Assembly: GCA_963575745.1 (NCBI GenBank)
Contig: CAUYUJ010017895.1
Span: 135,001-199,000, forward strand
Length of the DNA: 64,000 nucleotides
Direction of reading: 5' to 3'
Origin: Prorocentrum cordatum
Taxonomy: Eukaryota > Sar > Dinophyceae > Prorocentrales > Prorocentraceae
Numbering within the stretch: position 1 is the first letter of the stretch; each line of letters begins with the position of its first letter. A program made the translations under genes and the position numbers. The notes under the pieces are model-generated. The model saw only the letters and a list, made by a program, of their open reading frames with translations, ran no database searches and had not been told where the DNA came from. Below, in pieces: positions 20,811 to 31,848 of the stretch.

Positions 20811-20969
20811 CCAAGAGGGGGGGCGTCCAAGAGAGGGGGGCACAAATCATGGCCGGCGGCATGTGCGCGGCCCAAGGGGGGGTGGCCAAGGACGTGATGA
20901 AATGAGCAGAGGCGCCATGAAATCTGGGGAAAGATCATGGCCCCCGCCAGGATATCCCCCCCCTAGTCA
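20811..20969 (+). mobile_element. IR-J element, copy 2
   Basis: CGGGGGCGGCCAAGAGGGG at the left; CAAATCATGGCCGGCGGCAT; ATGAAATCTGGGGAAAGATC; then ATATCCCCCCCCTAGTCAC at the right. About 35 bp beyond the right end (TTTGCCGCCCCCGAC) also match 53098-53130. Upstream CCTCGGGAGCGG-like sequence is shared only with copy 3. Confidence 0.7.
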
Positions 20970-21204
20970 CCTCCCCCTTCTTTGCCGCCCCCGACCTAAC
21001 TACGCGCCGCCAGGCTGGCCCCGGGCAGGCTGTGGTGTCACGCTGGTCCCAGGGCTCCCCGCCCAGTCGCACGTTCTCAGAGGGCAAAAAACCCACCCCA
21101 ATGATGACCACCCCGACAGGCGAGGCCGTTTCGTAAACGCCCCCACATAAGGAATCGAACAGGGCAGGGCGGTTCAGTAAACGCCAAGGGCCGTCTAGTA
21201 AACG

Positions 21205-21490
21205 CCAATTATCGGGTCCGGGTGGTTTTTCCTCCCTTGAGTTCTGTGCATCGGGTCCCCGAGCGCCCCAAGAGGCCCCGGAAGACCCCCAGGATGCCCC
21301 CAAGAGACCCCAAGAGGTCCCCAAGAGGCCCCAAAAAGCCGCTAAACTGCCCTCCCCCCTCTCGGCATCTTCTTCTTCCTCTTCTTCGTCTTCAGGGTCG
21401 GCGGCACCGGCCGTAAGGCCTTCGCAATTATCGGGTCCGGGTGGTTTTTCCTCCCTGGAGTTCTGTGCGTCGGGTCCCCGAGCGCTCGTT
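21205..21490 (+). repeat. 58-bp direct duplication flanking a short CCAAGAGG array
   Basis: AATTATCGGGTCCGGGTGG...GTTCTGTGC.TCGGGTCCCCGAGCG occurs at about 21207-21265 and 21426-21484. Between them are CCAAGAGGCCCC units (21268-21340) and a TCTTC-rich block. CAGGGTCGGCGGCACCGGCC (21393) recurs at 43939, next to the long hairpin there. Confidence 0.75.
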
Positions 21491-21826
21491 AGGACGCGCG
21501 CCGTGCCGCGGCGCGGCCCAGGGGATCGGCGCGGCGGCGGCGCGCACGAGGGGGGTGGGGCGAGAGGGCGGCGGCCTCCCCAAACAGAGGGCAGGGGCGG
21601 CTGCTTTGAAGTGCCCCCGAGGTGGGGGGCCCAAGAGGGCGCGTGTGGAGAGGGCGGGAGGGCTCCCCAGGAAGTGTCGTGGGCTTCTCGTAGAGAGCAG
21701 GAGAAGCAAAAAACACCCCCCCTGAGAAGCACCCCGACGAGAGAGGCTGTTTTTGTAGCAAGCGCAACCAAAGAATGACTCGTACAGGGAATGGCTGCTT
21801 GGTGAAAGTCCTGTCATGGGGGTCGG

Positions 21827-22170
21827 GAGAAGGAGGAGGAGGAGGAGGAGGAGGAGGAGGAGGAGGAGGAGGAGGAGGAGGAGGAGGAGGAGGAGGAGGA
21901 GGAGGAGGAGGAGGAGGAGGAGGGTGGGGGGGGGGGAGGGAGGAGGAGGAGGAGGAGGGGAGGGGAGGGGGAGGGCGAGCGAGCGAGCGAGCGTCCATCC
22001 GGCTCTACTGCGGGTAGAGCCGCGCCCATTTGGGCGGGACGAGCAGAGAGCCGTAGCCCTCTTGGGAGGGAGGGGGAGGAGGAGGAGGAGGAGGAGGAAG
22101 GAAGGAGGAGGAGGAGGAGGAGGAGGAGGAGGAGGAGGAGGAGGAGGCGGAGGAGGAGGAGGAGGACCCT
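21827..22170 (+). repeat. (GGA)n purine tracts
   Basis: Two near-pure GGA blocks (21827-21962 and 22070-22165) separated by GCGAGCGAGCGAGCG and unique GC-rich sequence. Long Gly/Arg, Glu and Ser/Pro/Leu frames across this region are artefacts. Confidence 0.95.
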
Positions 22171-22239
22171 CGATTCTTGGAGGGCCGGCCCACCGCACAG
22201 GGCTCATTCTGCACGCCGCCGGCCCGCTCCCTCGCATCC

Positions 22240-22470
22240 ACCCCCGCACTTGGAGGCCCCCCAGATGGGGTCCGAGCAGAGGGGGTCGGAGGATTGCACT
22301 GCACCGCCGATGCATCGCCGGCAGATCGGCGAGGCATCGGCGACGTCGGCGATGCATGGGCGACGTCGGCGTGGGAGAAAATCGGGCTTCGCATCGAGCC
22401 GCATCGCCGATGCATCGGCCATGCGGAGCGGTCCTCCGACCCCATCTACTCCGACCCCACGTAGGAGGCC
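22240..22470 (+). repeat. GCGATGCATCGGCGA minisatellite module, copy 1
   Basis: CCCCCCAGATGGGGTCCGAGCAG then GGATTGCACTGCACC, then repeated palindromic GATGCATCG, GCGACGTCGGC and GCATCGGC units. Related modules lie at 44300-44470 and, truncated, at 50830-50900, with the same GATGGGGTCGGA lead-in. TGCATCGGCGATGCA-type units are self-complementary. Confidence 0.7.
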
Positions 22471-22654
22471 CAGAGAGCACTGGAGCCCTCCCCCCTGCAC
22501 GCCTCAATCCGCGGGAGGGGGGTCCTCTCTAAGGGCCCGGACGAAAGAGCGCACACCGCCGTGGACTCTGGCTGGGCCTTGCGAGGACTAGCACCTGGTG
22601 GGCCAGACCGTGTTCTCTGTAAGCCGGTCCTGGAAACCTTCTAGGAATGAAGGA

Positions 22655-22750
22655 GCACATGTATACATATAGACATATAGATATACACGTGTATACACAT
22701 GTGTTTATACACATATATACACATGTATGTGTACACAAAAGTATATGGAT
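22655..22750 (+). repeat. TATACACATG-rich microsatellite
   Basis: Imperfect (TATACACATG)n-type DNA, AT-rich in contrast to its surroundings. Confidence 0.8.
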
Positions 22751-22789
22751 AGATGCCAGGGTTGACCCCAAACAGTAAAGTGTTGCACA

Positions 22790-23300
22790 GTGGGTGTGCT
22801 ATTGATGTGGTGAAGGCCATGTGGTGCAAGCCATGTCGTGTAAGCTATGTGGTGCAAGCTAAGCGGTGCAAGCTACGTGGTGCGGTCTACATGGTGCAAG
22901 CTGTGTGGTGTAGCTATGCGGTGCAAGCTACGTGGTGTAAGCTATGTTGTGACGCGGCAGCGAGGCGGCAACAGTCGGCCACAGGCGGCAACGTGGCGAA
23001 TGCTCGGCGGACCCCCCAAAACTACAACCAGGCGGCGTCGAGGCGGCAACAGACGGCTACCAACGTTTCGAATCCTCGGGGCGGCCCCCCGAAGCGGCAA
23101 CGAGGCGGCAACGGGCGGCAACGTGGCGAATCCAAGGCGGAGCCCACGAGCTGCAGCGAGGCGGCAACGGGCGGCAACGTGGCGACTCCTCGGCAGACCC
23201 CCCAAGCGGCAACGAGGCGGCAACGAGCGGCAACGTTGCCAATCCTCGGCGGACCAATCCAATTCCTTAGGGACGCAAGTAAGAACCCCTAATTGCAAGC
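22790..23300 (+). repeat. Composite minisatellite, fullest copy
   Basis: GTGGTGCAAGCTA units (22795-22955) are followed by four to five units of about 60 bp of GGCGGCAACG...GGCGAATCCTCGGCGGACCCCC (22955-23262). The boundary AAGTAAGAACCCCTAATTGC then occurs at about 23277. The same three-part order, inverted, is seen at 1-180 and partly at 31246-31500. Confidence 0.8.
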
Positions 23301-23848
23301 ACTCCTTGGGGCAGTTGCTTCCTTCTTGAAGGCCGATGTTTATTTCCGCCAGCTTCCGCCAACCTTCCACGGACTTCTGCCAATCGGGCCCGCCCTGGTT
23401 GGGTGGCGACATCCGAACAATGTCCCCACCAACTGTCGCTTCTCCTGGGTCGATGGGAGGCGGGGGCCTGTCTCAGGGTTCGGATTTCCCCGCGTGCTCG
23501 ACGACTTCCGAACCCTATCCCCGCCGCCCATCCAATTGCCGACGGAGGCCCAGGAGGCCCCAAAGGGGGAAAAACGAGGGAAGCGTAGCGGTATGGGCAC
23601 CTTTTTCTCCTCTGAGTACCGTTGATCGGCGAGGGTAGGGTTCGGATTTCGCCGCCGACCAGTTTTACTTCCGCCAGCTTCCGCCGCCTCCCGCCGAGGA
23701 AGAGATGCCAACATCTCGACCCCTTGAGGGCGGGGCCCTCTCTGCAGAGGAACTCGGCGGCTGGGGCCTCGGAGGTGCTCGGCGTCCTCCTCCGCGAGAG
23801 AGCTCCAGAGAGGGCCGCCCCCAGAGATCCGACGTCTTGATTCTCTCA
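23300..23848. other. No gene recognised; short repeated GGGTTCGGATTTC motif
   Basis: GGGTTCGGATTTCC at 23478 and 23639, each near a CCGCC.GCTTCCGCC block (23350 and 23675). This suggests a diverged duplication of about 160-320 bp. No protein family. Confidence 0.4.
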
Positions 23849-24016
23849 CCCAGACCTCCTCGCGTTGTGAAACAACACGGCGGGTTGGTTTTCGCTCTGT
23901 TCGGCCTCCGGGGGCCCTTCCTGGGCCCCGGGACCGTCGAAGAACGACTCAGGATGAGAAACCCGTCCCTGTGATGGGGGTCGACGTTGTGAAACAAACA
24001 ACGTCGGGGGTGTGGG
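23849..24016 (+). mobile_element. IR-H element, copy 5
   Basis: CCCAGACCTCCTCGCG, GTGAAACAACACGGCGG, TTCGGCCTCCGGGGGCCC, GACGTTGTGAAACAAACAAC, and GGTGTGGG at the right end. In this copy GTGAAAC replaces the TGAAAAA core. It is preceded by CCGACGTCTTGATT (23829-23842), possibly a fragment of a reversed second copy. Confidence 0.7.
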
Positions 24017-24182
24017 CCAGAAGCTCCAAGCGGCCCCACAGAAGCTCCCAGGGTCCGCGCGGTCCGAGGCTCGCTTTCTGCGGGCGCCGCGGTGTGGGCC
24101 ACCCCGCGTCCGCAGAGCCCCCGCGCTCTGAAGACCAAATAGCCTTGCGGCGGTTTTTCGCGGCTGCCGGCCTCTGCTTGGA

Positions 24183-24400
24183 GTCCCGAAACGGTGCGGT
24201 GACAGACCGTGCGGTGACCTCGAAATCCGTCGAGACCTCACCGCACGGTCCGTCACCGCACGGTCTCGGGACCCTGGAGGCCCCTGCCGCCCGAGACGTC
24301 CTCGGAGAGGGCCTCGAGCCCCAAAACCGTGCGGTGACACGGAGTCCCCACCGACCCACCACCCCGTTGGGGGGCCCCCGACTCTGGGCCCACCCCCCCC
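24183..24400 (+). repeat. CCGTGCGGTGAC inverted-repeat module, copy 2
   Basis: ACGGTGCGGTGACAGACCGT (24191) and CCTCACCGCACGGTCCGTCA (24237) are inverted counterparts that can form a stem of about 26 bp. A third AACCGTGCGGTGACACGG is at 24327. The order matches 5048-5245. Confidence 0.75.
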
Positions 24401-24468
24401 GGCCCCGGGACCGCCAAGAGGCGGCTCGGGATAAGAAGCCCGCTTCCGGGCAAAGAGGAACCCGTACT

Positions 24469-24707
24469 TGAGCAGGGGCCGGCCGTCCCAGCATTCCGAT
24501 AGAGGCCTGCCACGAGATCTTCTCCGAACCCCGAAGCGTGCTGAGAACAAGAACGATGTCCTCAGAACATGAGCCCGACGTGCTGAAACAAGAAGCAGTC
24601 CCAGCCAGAAGTGTTCTGAGAACATGTCGTGCAAACCACAGAAAGGCTCTGAGAACATTGTCTGGTGGGCTTCAATAGGCACGCCAGGAAGCTTCGCCAC
24701 TGCTTGA
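24469..24707 (+). mobile_element. IR-G element, copy 3
   Basis: TGAGCAGGGGCCGGCCGTCC to CGCCACTGCTTGA. This copy has drifted at its palindromes (GTGCTGAGAACAAGAACG, GTTCTGAGAACATGTCGTG), but the spacing is preserved. Same orientation as the other four. Confidence 0.8.
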
Positions 24708-24893
24708 CGCACAGACAGAAAATACCGGATCTCTGGGACCGCGTCAGGGCCCGAGCCTGGGCTGCGGGCTGGCAGGCCGAGCGCCCGTGCGGCGGGAGGA
24801 GCACACGGGAGGGCCGCTGAGGAGGAGGAGGCAGGAAGACACGCGAACAGGACACGATGAGCCTCGCGTGCAGCGCGGGCGGCCGGCCCGAGC

Positions 24894-25212
<319 letters not shown>

Positions 25213-25606
25213 GCGCTCGCCGCGCCCGTCGGCGCGCCCTGGCCTTCTTCCTGTCCACGGGCTGCGCCCTCACCTGGGCGGGGCCCCCCCCAAATACTGC
25301 CAAAGGGCCTGCGCCCTCGGAGGTCCACACGGCTTTCTCCTGGGTCGGCGCTCGACCCGCCGCGTGCCCGGGGGCGGGCCCCGCCTGGCCATCGCTCGGA
25401 CGTCCATTTCCTGTGCTTTGTTTGGTTTCGTGCGTGGTTTTTTCGCGAAATGATCAAGGATGCTCCTCGATGGTCCTCGCCGAGGAAAAAAACGCACACG
25501 TCCGAGCGATGCGAAGCCGCAGGGGCTTCGACCCAGGGGGGTGGCGCGGGGAGGAGGGGCCGCACGCCCGGCGGAGCACAGCCGCGTGGATCTCCGAGCA
25601 GGAACT

Positions 25607-25808
25607 ATAGGGGACCAGGCAATGACATAAACGTAAAAACTCGGAGGCCCGCGCGGACTTCTCGGATCGGCGCTGGGGCCCCCTGGCGGCGCCTCCGGCG
25701 CCGCCCCTGGCGCGCTCCGCGCGACAGGGAGGGGGGTCCAGCGCGGATCCAAGAAATCCGCGCGGACCTCAGAGCTTTTATGTTTATGTCACTTTTTCGT
25801 TCCCCTAG
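25607..25808 (+). mobile_element. IR-C element, copy 1
   Basis: About 200 bp with very long imperfect arms. TAGGGGACC...TGACATAAACGTAAAA...CCGCGCGGACTTCTCGGATC on the left faces GGATCCAAGAAATCCGCGCGG...TTTTATGTTTATGTCA...TCCCCTA on the right. A GC-rich loop (GGCGGCGCCTCCGGCGCCGCC) lies between. Related to 38985-39115 and 61489-61660. Confidence 0.8.
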
Positions 25809-25847
25809 CAATGTTTGGGTGATTCCCTGCGCTGGTCTTGTGAGCAT

Positions 25848-26022
25848 CGCTTATCCGATCCCCATCCCCAGCGGCGTGGCCTGGGCCCCACTGGCCGATT
25901 TGCTCCCCTGGATGGGGATATGGGCCGTTCCCGTCGGGTTTCGAGGGGCGTATCCCCGACTGGGGAGGTAATTTGGAGGGAGTCTCGAAGGGGATGAGGA
26001 TGGGGACGGGGGTCGGTTAAGC
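25848..26022 (+). mobile_element. IR-F element, copy 2
   Basis: CGCTTATCCGATCCCCATCC at the left and GGGGGTCGGTTAAGCG at the right; 175 bp, exactly the length of copy 1. Only about 40 bp separate it from the IR-C copy upstream. Confidence 0.85.
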
Positions 26023-27240
26023 GGTACTGATCTTGGATCACCCCCGGATTGTTCCAGAAGTTGACCGCCTCGGCCACCTTGCCCTCTCGCATTGCCCCGG
26101 CGATGCCAAGGAGGGTCGCCGCCCGAAATTGTCCAGCAATCTCCTCGGACCTCGCGCCTCAGAGGGACCAGGCGACCCGCCTGCTTACGGCAGGCTCACG
26201 CCGCGATGATGTGGGCGTGGTACCATGCAAAACATGGTTCGCTCAACCTTTGGCGATCGCAGCTTTCCGATCGCACATTTCGATCTATACATGTGTACTT
26301 GCATGTGTATTTCTATATCTATGTATATATGTGTATATGTATATGTATATATAAAGTAGATGGGCAACCTCAAGAACACGAAACGTGACGAGAGCCCAAC
26401 GCAACTCCAGGGCAAGCAGAGGTGAACGAGCAATTGCACACGCTCGCACTACTCTCGCCACACCGCTCATGCAGATCCACATGAGGGTGGCGTCGACGGG
26501 GGGGAGGGCGAAAACTGAGCGCGCCCGGGGACATCGCGAAATGTTTTTTTGAGAGAGAGGTAGCAACGCCCACTCGAAATTTTCTGGTGTTGTAGCGTCT
26601 TCTGCTGGTAAAGCAATATTGAGAGGAATTGGGAATCTTAGAAAATGTTGAAAGGAATTGAAAGACATTGAGATACAATATCGTGGGGGGACACACATTG
26701 AGAGAAATTGAATCGAAGAGTTCGTCCGGCGAGAAACTCTAAGACACACTGAGACAAAGAAGGTCGTCTGGTTCAGAACGATTGAGAACGCTACTGTTGT
26801 GCAGCCGCGGACGTTTGGTTGTGTTGAGCGCGTTTGGTTGCGGTTTGGGCGCCCCTTGGCTCCCTCAGCAGCGGTTTGATCGCCCACCCCGTCTCCGCCA
26901 CCCCCGTGTGGATCTGAAGGAACCGCTTGTTACAACACATCGGTGCGGCGCGCGCTGTGGGCGGAAAATGATTCAGCCGAGTTGTCAGGAACTCGGCTGT
27001 ATCATCTCGCGTAGAAGACCGCGCCAGAAGCCCAAAGGGGGGTTCGGAAAAGAGCCAGGAAAAGGTCGCCGCCGGCAGACCCCCCGAACTCACGGTGGGC
27101 GTGCTAGCGCTCCAGCCGCGCGACCGTGGGAGCGCAAGGCAGGCGCGGCTGCTCGCGCCAAGGTGCGTCCCGCTCGCGGAGCGGACCGGCGCTCCGCACG
27201 GTCGAGCACTGCCAGGCTCTCTAACTCACCAAAGTTGATG
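26023..27240. other. Low-repeat stretch, no gene recognised
   Basis: A TATATG microsatellite occupies about 26290-26355. The rest includes a less GC-rich part (26600-26760, ATTGAGAGGAATTG-type repeats) and a GC-rich part (26790-27240) with open frames but no family I recognise. One of the better stretches in which to look for exons. Confidence 0.35.
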
Positions 27241-27329
27241 CGACGACGGTGCGCCAAGACACATTGCCCACCCCTCGGGCGGCGTTCGTCGCCCAGGTGA
27301 TTGAGCAGGCGAACGCCGTGCTCAACCAC

Positions 27330-27570
27330 CTGGGTCGTGCTGGGGCCGTCATGGGGAACTTGGGACCTCTACGGGCCTTCTTGGGGTCATCCTGGGCCCT
27401 CCTGGGGACCTCCCATGGCCCTCGTGGGTGTTTCTTGGAAGCCCTTAGGGGCCTCGTGAGCTTCTTTTGGGCCGTCTTGGGGCAGCCTTGGGGCCCTCTT
27501 GGGCTGCCTTGAATCCCTCCTGGGGGCCTCTTGGTCCGTCTTGGCGCGATCTCAAAGGCATCTTGGGCCG
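27330..27570 (-). repeat. CCAAGAGGCCC-type array, block 4 (reverse)
   Basis: Reads as GGGGCCTCTTGGG/CCTTGGGGGCC units on the plus strand. It is preceded by an inverted pair, CCCAGGTGATTGAGCAGGCG and GTGCTCAACCACCTGGG (about 27291-27335). Confidence 0.65.
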
Positions 27571-27659
27571 TCGTTAACGCTGCTACGACACAGAGAGTGA
27601 ACATGCTGAAAATGCATATTTGTTCAAAAGGAATGGGATGATGTTAGCCTCTGGGGGGC

Positions 27660-27949
27660 TCTCCTAAGAGGCATCTTCAGGCGTCTTGGGGGCCTCTTGG
27701 GCGGTCTTGGGGGTCTCTTGGGCAGTCTTACGCTGTCTTGGGGCTCTCCTGCGCACCTTCGAACACTTCTCTGATCGCTTTGGGTCTGCTGGGCAAGGCC
27801 CGGCAAGGCGCCCTGTGAGCGCGGCAGGGCTGGGGGACTTCTTCCACAGGCGCCCAGGGGGCCCCAAAGCCCCGGATCCCGGGGAGCTCAGTTTTTTAGG
27901 GGCAAAGTTTTTCCCACCCTCCTGGCTTGCAAAAACATCGGAAGAGGAA

Positions 27950-27960
<11 letters not shown>
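27660..27960 (-). repeat. Partial third copy of the 0.9-kb duplicated segment
   Basis: CTTGGGGGCCTCTTGGGCGG units, then CTGATCGC.TTGGGTCTGCTGGG.AAGG, CCCCAAAGCCCCGGATCCCGG, and AAAAACATCGGAAGAGGA just before a TA microsatellite (27952-28008). The same order occurs at about 35990-36195, so this is a diverged, shortened copy in the same orientation as the 35-36 kb one. Confidence 0.75.
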
Positions 27961-27996
<36 letters not shown>

Positions 27997-28008
27997 ATAA
28001 ATATATAA
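27952..28008 (+). repeat. (TA)n microsatellite
   Basis: ATATAT run with TGTATG variants at its end. From 28010 to 28224 I see only GC-rich DNA with a poly-G at about 28149-28160. Confidence 0.9.
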
Positions 28009-28224
28009 TGGAAGGAAACGCTATATATAAACTGTTTGGGGCAGACGATTTAAAACAAATGTTTCGCGGGCCTCCTCGCCCCCGCTTTAGGGGGGGGGGC
28101 AGGGCAGGCAGACGGGGGGCTGACAATTCGGGTTGCCTGGAAGGCCAGGGGGGGGGGGGGCACGGGGTGGCGATCCAGGGCGCGGGGGCCAGGGGGGTGG
28201 ACGGGGTGATTTTTCAGGGCGAGA

Positions 28225-28289
28225 TCGTCCTCCTCCTCCTCCTCCTCCTCCTCCTCCGCCTCCTCGTCGTCCTCCTCCTCCTCTCCTCC

Positions 28290-28325
<36 letters not shown>

Positions 28326-28560
28326 CCCTCCTTCTCGTCCTCCTCCTCCTTTTCCTCCTCCTCCTCGTCCTTTTCCTCCTCGTCCTCCTCCTCCGTCTCC
28401 TTTCTCTCCGCTTCCTCCTCCTCGTTCTCCTATGAGACTAGGGTAGGCTGTCATATATGACGCGAGCGCACCTAGCCTGTCCTCCCCCCTCCTCCTCCTC
28501 TTCCTCCTCCTCCTCCTCCTCCTCCTCCTTCCCCTCCTCCTCCTCCTCATCCCCCACCTC
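28225..28560 (+). repeat. (TCC)n tracts with a conserved internal flank
   Basis: TCC/CTC tracts at 28229-28432 and 28483-28552. Between them, 28440-28474 (GTAGGCTGTCATATATGACG then CGAGCGCACCTAGCCTGTCC) matches the flank at 13257-13295. From 28560 to 28885 there is a short duplication (GGCCGTCCGCAAGGACGA at 28573 and 28593) and little else. Confidence 0.85.
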
Positions 28561-28884
28561 CCAATCGCCGCGGCCGTCCGCAAGGACGACCGGCGGCCGT
28601 CCGCAAGGACGAGGGTGATCAAGCGCCTCTTCGAAAACCCCTTCCCTAATTACCCCGTCCCCCCTCCGCAATCCTCCCCCCGCGGCCGCGGGTGATCAAG
28701 CGAGCGAAGGAGAACGAATAGAAAATCAGTTCCCCCAACGGGGCAAAAGCAAACGCCGGGGGGCGGACGATTTAAAAAACAGTTTCCGGCGGCTGAATTC
28801 TATTAGTCCGCCCCACTCAATCATTTTGGGGGGTCCAGGGGGGGGTGGGGGGAGGTTTTTTTCCCCAAAAACCGTTTCCATCCA

Positions 28885-28885
28885 T

Positions 28886-28920
<35 letters not shown>

Positions 28921-29095
28921 GTATGTGCGCATGTGTATATATGCATGTATGTATGCATGTATGCTTGCATGTATGCTCTAACTATATATAGATATAGATA
29001 TATATATATATATGCGTATGGTGTGTATATATATATAGACATATGTATATTAGTATATATATACACATACACGCATGTATAAGTATGTGTGTAGG
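28885..29095 (+). repeat. TA-rich microsatellite
   Basis: (TA)n with TATGTATGCATG variants, marking the left side of the duplicated segment. Confidence 0.9.
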
Positions 29096-29184
29096 TGTAC
29101 ACACACCTCCCCCTACATTTTTATGCGCCCGGGCGAGGGAGAAAAAAAAACGTCACCCCCCCCCAAAAAAAAAACAAAAAAATC

Positions 29185-30066
29185 ACGGACTCCAGGGATC
29201 TGGGGCTTTGGGACCCTCCGGACGGGCCTCGAAGCGCCCCCCCTGGCCTCGCAGGGCGTTTTGCCAAGCCTTCACAGCACACCTAGGGCGATCAGGGGGG
29301 TCATCGGAGACGTCTCAGAGAACCCCATGACAGCGCAAGAGCGCTCCAAGAGTGACCGACGTGACCTCAAGATGGCCCAAGAGGCCTCCAGGACGGCCCC
29401 AAAGAGGCCTCCAAGAGCACTCCCAAGAAGCAAAACTCATTGATTTTCTGTTAGTTTTTGGTGAATTGTGGGGTTCTCCTCTTTTCGGCTCCCCGACGCT
29501 CCAAGACGGCGGTCTTCTGGGCGTCCGAAGCCGCCTGGGAGGCTCCCAAATCGCCCCACAACCATCCGAAAGGGCTTCCAGGCAGTCCAAGAGAGTCCCA
29601 AAACGGCACAACACGGGTCCAAGATGGCCCTCAGAGAGCCCCATGGCGGCCCAAAATGGCCCCAAGACACCCTCCGAAGCATTCCAAATCGTGACCCGGT
29701 CGTTCAGGGAGACCGCGGTTGGAGGCAGGGTGGCCCGAGGAAGCCCCCAGAGGCCCCCAGAATACGCCCAGGCCTCCAGAAGGCCTTAAGAAAGCCTGAA
29801 ACCATGTTTTTAGGCCCCCAGAGGCTCTCCCAGGAGGAGCCTCCGCAAAAAAAAGCTGAGAAGGATAGGGAGAATGCGCAGGGTATGGCGAACATGAGGA
29901 AAAATAAGCATGGAAGAAGGATAACGAATAACATTATCATAGCGGCGATGCCGGAAAAGGCAACAAGGAATTATCGCAAACTTGTCGGCTTGACCTTCCT
30001 GCTATTACGCCTGCATGCCAAACTTCAAGGACCAAGGTGCATGGCGCGAAGCGCCACTGCAGTCTT
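29185..30066 (+). repeat. 0.9-kb duplicated segment, copy 1
   Basis: Near-identical, in inverted orientation, to about 35236-36140. Shared landmarks: GATCTGGGGCTTTGGGACCC, GCAGGGCGTTTTGCCAAGCC, a CCAAGAGG array with the TTCTCCTCTTTTCGGCTCCC header, GTGACCCGGTCGTTCAGGGA, AGGAGCCTCCGCAAAAAAAA and the terminal CTTCAAGGACCAAGGTGCAT. TA-rich microsatellites border both copies at both ends. No protein family is recognised. Confidence 0.9.
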
Positions 30067-30067
30067 G

Positions 30068-30116
30068 TGTATATATATATATATGTATATGTATATATGT
30101 ATATATGTGTATATAT

Positions 30117-30150
<34 letters not shown>

Positions 30151-30155
30151 ATATC
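30068..30155 (+). repeat. TA-rich microsatellite
   Basis: TATATATGTATA-type run bordering the right side of the duplicated segment. Confidence 0.9.
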
Positions 30156-30299
30156 CATGCTATGGGTGCACGAGTTGGAGCGTCCTCAAGTCATTGGCCG
30201 AATCCCTTGAGCCTCAGTCCTCCATCCTGAGGATTCTTTAGAAAACACCTGGACATACAATTCTCAAATCTTCCAGGGCTTCCCGAGTGTTGTGACGTG

Positions 30300-30925
30300 A
30301 CTTCTTCGGCCCCAAAGAGGACCCCAAGACAGGCCCAGGGGGTCCCAATAGGTCCCCAAGACGGTCCAGAGGGCCCCGAATCGCCGCGCAATCGCCCCAA
30401 GACGCCCAAGACGGTCCCTAATCGGGCGAAAGAGCGTCCCAAAAAGCTCGAAGAGGCCTCCAAGAGACATCCAGAGAGGACACCAAGAGGCAACCATCAT
30501 TGAGTTGAATTGGTGTTTGAACGTTTGGGCGTTCTTGCCTTTTCGGCTCCCTAACGCTCCAAGTCGGCTCAAGAAGCCCACAAGATCGCCCAAATACGGC
30601 CCCCAAGAGGCCTCCAAGAGGGCCCCCAAAACGGCGCCAGAGGGCCCCAAGACGGTGGTCCAAGAGGCCCCCAAGACGGCCCAAGAGGCGCCCAAGACGG
30701 CTCCAAGCGGGGGCCCATAGGAGGGGCCCGAACGGGCATCTCAAGGGCTCGGCCACGAGAGGCCCCCAGGAGACTCCAAGATGCCCCCAAGAGGCCCCAA
30801 GAAGGCATCCAAAAGGCCCCCAGAAGCCCCAAGAGGCTCCCCAGAGGCCTCCAAACTGCTCCCCGAAGGCCCCCGAGAGCGCTCCGAGGAGACCCCAAAC
30901 AGCATCCCTGAGGACTCTAACCCAC
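30300..30925 (+). repeat. CCAAGAGGCCC-type array, block 5
   Basis: CCCCAAGACGG/CCAAGAGGCC units. An internal header (GGCGTTCTTGCCTTTTCGGC, about 30528) is preceded by a TTGAATTGGTGTTTGAACG block. Homologous in style to 29320-29780 but not its duplicate. Confidence 0.75.
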
Positions 30926-30973
30926 AATCCAGGCACGGTGGATGGCGGGATGGGCCGAATGCCCTTCTGTACA

Positions 30974-30974
<1 letters not shown>

Positions 30975-31032
<58 letters not shown>

Positions 31033-31044
31033 GAGAGAGGGAAG

Positions 31045-31084
<40 letters not shown>

Positions 31085-31194
31085 CTGCCTGTATATGTGT
31101 ACATATAAATAGACATTTGTATATCACTGTGCATATATCGGGTGTGCTGATACACATGTACATATATGGATATGTATATATATGGTGTATATGC

Positions 31195-31232
<38 letters not shown>

Positions 31233-31245
31233 GCATACCACATGA
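30975..31245 (+). repeat. (GA)n and TA-rich microsatellites
   Basis: (GA)n at 30988-31084 with a GGGAAGG interruption, then TATACATA/TGTATATA-type DNA to 31230. Confidence 0.95.
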
Positions 31246-31500
31246 TCCCCAGGCGGTGCTTGCACTTAGGGGTTCTTACTTGTGTTCTAAGGAGTTGGCC
31301 CGGAAGGCCGGTCTATCAACTTTGTGGCCGCCGTCGCCGCCCCGTCGCCGCCCGTCATCTGGCCCTGAAGGTTGGTCGGGCGGCTCTGTAGTCGCCGCCG
31401 CCGCCCCGTCGCCGCCTCGTCGCCGTCGCCACCCCGTCGTTGCCTCGTCGCTGCCCCGTCGCTTTACTCCACATAGGTTCCTCCACATAGTTTGTACAAC
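31246..31500 (-). repeat. Composite minisatellite, partial reverse copy
   Basis: CAGGCGGTGCTTGCACTTAGGGGTTCTTACTTG (31248-31280) is the shared boundary. CGCCGTCGCC/CGTCGTTGCC units follow to about 31465, then CACATAGGTTCCTCCACATAG units. The order matches 1-180 and is the reverse of 22790-23300. From 31500 to 31848 I recognise nothing. Confidence 0.7.
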
Positions 31501-31848
31501 ATACATTCTCCTTTCTAAAAACAAAGTAGATTCTACCCCCCGCCCCCCCTGGGATTGGCGGTCCCCCTTTTCGTATTGCAATTTACATACGAGGTTGCAC
31601 CATCGTCCATCCTAACTATGAGTTCCTGCCATCCAAGGGGAGACGGTATCGCCCCCCCCCCGCCACCCTCTGGAAAAATACAATGCGCGCGCACTCGTTT
31701 GTCAAAAATCAGAAACTCTCAAGACTCCGTTGGAACACAATGAGACGAAACGCACACGCGCGCGTCGTCGCGCGCGCATGCCAGAATCCCTGAAAAACCG
31801 GTGGTTTCGTCAGGATTTCAAAATCGAGTGTCCAAAAAACAAATTATC

